A DNA stretch of 10,179 nucleotides. It comes from Amoebophrya sp. AT5.2 (lineage: Eukaryota; Sar; Dinophyceae; Syndiniales; Amoebophryaceae). Below the pieces are notes generated by a model that had not been told where the DNA came from, did not search any database, and worked only from the letters and a program-made list of their open reading frames with translations. The stretch covers positions 1 through 10,179 of the forward strand of contig RXOD01006493.1 in NCBI GenBank assembly GCA_005223375.1, read 5' to 3'. Each line of letters starts with the position of its first letter. Positions within the stretch are counted from its first letter, which is position 1. This document shows positions 8,740-10,179 of the stretch, piece by piece. The position numbers and the translations under genes are program-made.

Positions 8740-9230
8740 CTTGTTCTATTTCTCCGACATGCTGTTGAAGTTGTAGTTGATTCATTTTCAAGCATTCACG
8801 TCCAGGTCCAGACGTTGGCCTTATATTCGTAACTGGTTCTATGGATTTGGGGCAAGAAGAAGGGTGGGGCTGCGGTCATCTGCCCCCTATGATGTTATGA
8901 AGGTGTTGCCAATAGATGAACCCCGCTCATGCCATCGCCATTGTCACCATGCTTCTCCCTGCCCATCTTCAATCACCAGCACCTTAATCTCTAATATCTC
9001 AATTTTTACATTTACTATATTTATAAAGTTTTAGAGCGGGCGGATAGCCGCTAGCCCGACGTAGCTATGGGGAAGTACCATACATGATGTTGATCGGATA
9101 CATCCTTCGGTTCTTTGGCTCCACCGCGAGAATCGGGCATTTCCCCGCCGCCCCCCGCAAGGCTCGCGCCAGACGGAGCATCTTCCCCGCTGCCGGACAA
9201 TCGCTTGCTCGGCGGGCCTATATTTTCTCT
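8740..9230. other. Intergenic stretch upstream of the small aromatic-protein gene
   Basis: From 8740 to about 9030 I see no coding signal. A pyrimidine-rich stretch ending in ATAG (AG at 8839-8840, minus strand) about 100 nt before the ATG could be a leader splice acceptor, and a short upstream ATG-TAG frame lies 3' of it. From about 9050 to 9230 the DNA is GC-rich and remains open in the frame of the 9231 gene beyond its TAG; see findings. Confidence 0.45.
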
Positions 9231-9651
9231 CTAATCCCAGCCCGGTGGGTTGTACGTAAACAACTGTTTGTAGTGAAGTTGGATTGCGTGGCGTGCATGT
9301 TTGTAGTCGAAACGATCGCTCACAATGTTGTCGTCCAGCAGCGGTTGACAAGGTAGTATGTAATCAGCAACACGTTCTCGTCGCAGGAGAATGGAAGCTT
9401 CAATCAAGTCTTCTATGTAGACCGATCCGAAATGAATCGATGAACGAAGCTCTTCCTTCCAGGTGGAGGTTAAGGAAGAGATCGACCGGCCCTCCCGCAT
9501 TCATCGCCCAAGCCCAAGATGTAGATGGCAACGTAGAAAAGCCACGTGCGCCGGTGAGAGAAGTCGTGCTCGTGAGTCTTCACACTTATACTATTCTTTT
9601 TCCTGCTGGGCCTTGTCGTCCCTCGTCCCTTTCGGGCTTGGTGCTCCTCAT
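9231..9651 (-). CDS. Candidate small protein, two exons, unrecognised
   Basis: The firm part is the frame at 9455-9231, 74 residues ending in NPPGWD and a TAG stop. It has balanced acidic, basic and aromatic content (IHFGSVYIEDLIEASILLRR, HARHAIQLHYKQLFTYNPPG) and reads like real protein. Upstream, a GTATAAGT donor at 9591 and an acceptor after a CTTAAC and pyrimidine stretch ending at 9456 define a 136-nt intron. In the preferred phase-0 model, exon 1 is 9651-9592, starting MRSTKPERDEG just after an in-frame TGA, for 94 residues. An alternative starts at 9709 (MWPPWERR) and joins in phase 1 to an acceptor 4 nt further on, giving about 112 residues. No membrane segment or signal peptide is clear, and I recognise no family. 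The first exon is the weakest part. Confidence 0.42.
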
Positions 9652-10179
9652 TCAGCATAATCGCTCCATTTGCGTTGGTTTCTATCCGACGTTCCCACGG
9701 CGGCCACATCTTCGTTTCCTTTTCGCATTCGCATCTCAGACTTCATCCCCGTCAATGTCTATCTATCTCTGCTCCTGAATCATAATGCCGATCGATGCCT
9801 TGGGGAAATTGAAAAGATATATTGTGATCGTGATGCAACATATGCTGCCTGAGCCTGATCCTGAAGGGAACAGTAGAAAAGGAAAACAAAGAAATACTAG
9901 TAAGAGAATAGCAGCGGAATGACAATCAATAAGAGAAGTTAAGAGCAGGGCTAGTAGAGCCTTATATTCATATCGTATTGCCGGTGGAAGCTGGCTAGTG
10001 TATGTGGCTGCAGTAGAATACGACTGTAGGTGCAAAATTTAAATTTTCCACTTGAAAGAATGAAATAAAGACTGCGGCGCAGCGGATACATAAGGATGAT
10101 GATTATGAATCCACGGCAGTTACTGCCTAAGATTTTCCGTTATTCGACTGACGCACTCCCTCCTCCTCCCGCCGAGTAC
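9652..10179. other. Right-edge stretch upstream of the rightmost candidate gene
   Basis: No convincing coding region is seen. On the minus strand a strong pyrimidine tract ends in an AG at 9862-9861. The hydrophobic open frame 9763-10035 (minus) owes its Leu, Phe and Ile content to that tract and is not taken as a gene. From 10036 to the edge I see nothing. Confidence 0.45.
9861..9905 (-). promoter_or_regulatory. Pyrimidine tract with AG: candidate splice acceptor
   Basis: Read on the minus strand, a stretch of mostly T and C (including TTTGTTTTCC and GTTCCCTTCAG) runs into AG at 9862-9861. This is the best-formed acceptor in the window. It lies about 210 nt upstream of the candidate start at 9651. 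It could receive a trans-spliced leader or end a leader intron; the sequence cannot decide. Confidence 0.35.

Noticed and set aside
9470..9709. Unspliced minus-strand frame with an apparent membrane segment (WLFYVAIYILGLG).
   Set aside because: That segment lies within the proposed 136-nt intron with a strong GTATAAGT donor. Splicing it out links both sides in frame. It is kept as an alternative start only.
9763..10035. 90-codon hydrophobic minus-strand frame that looks like a membrane protein.
   Set aside because: The Leu/Phe/Ile content comes from the pyrimidine tract at about 9863-9945. It ends at the upstream side of the candidate gene and has no support as coding.

Overview
The window reads as nuclear DNA of a protist, most likely an alveolate on the dinoflagellate side. 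Three genes have an uninterrupted frame only after GT-AG introns of about 120-380 nt are removed. One encodes a secreted multi-module coiled-coil protein of a kind I associate with dinoflagellates. All supported genes lie on the minus strand, which fits dinoflagellate-style one-way gene arrays. The lineage is inference; no rRNA or other marker is present.

Layout from left to right. 1-240 holds a weak candidate terminal exon on the plus strand. 908-3823 (minus) is a complete five-exon gene for an IolD-type thiamine-diphosphate (ThDP) hydrolase of myo-inositol breakdown. It encodes 641 residues and ends in Ser-Lys-Leu-stop, a canonical peroxisomal targeting signal. 4859-7467 (minus) is a four-exon gene for a 681-residue signal-peptide coiled-coil protein whose exons match repeated protein modules. 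8230-8739 (minus) is a two-exon gene for a 101-residue, extremely aromatic single-pass membrane protein I do not recognise. 9231-9651 (minus) is a less certain two-exon small gene of 94 residues, also unrecognised.

The first three genes each have an in-frame stop a few bases upstream of the chosen ATG, so their starts are well bounded. The intergenic spaces (about 0.5-1 kb) hold a roughly 20-bp periodic repeat at 4516-4608 and a pair of CTACGTAG palindromes 22 bp apart just upstream of the coiled-coil gene. A strong pyrimidine tract with an AG lies upstream of the rightmost gene, and a (CT)n microsatellite lies in an intron of the coiled-coil gene.

Nothing suggests that the neighbours work in one pathway. 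The most notable biology is a bacterial-type inositol-degradation enzyme in a eukaryote with a peroxisomal tag. Splice sites were assigned by hand from frame, phase and family alignment from memory; no database search was run.
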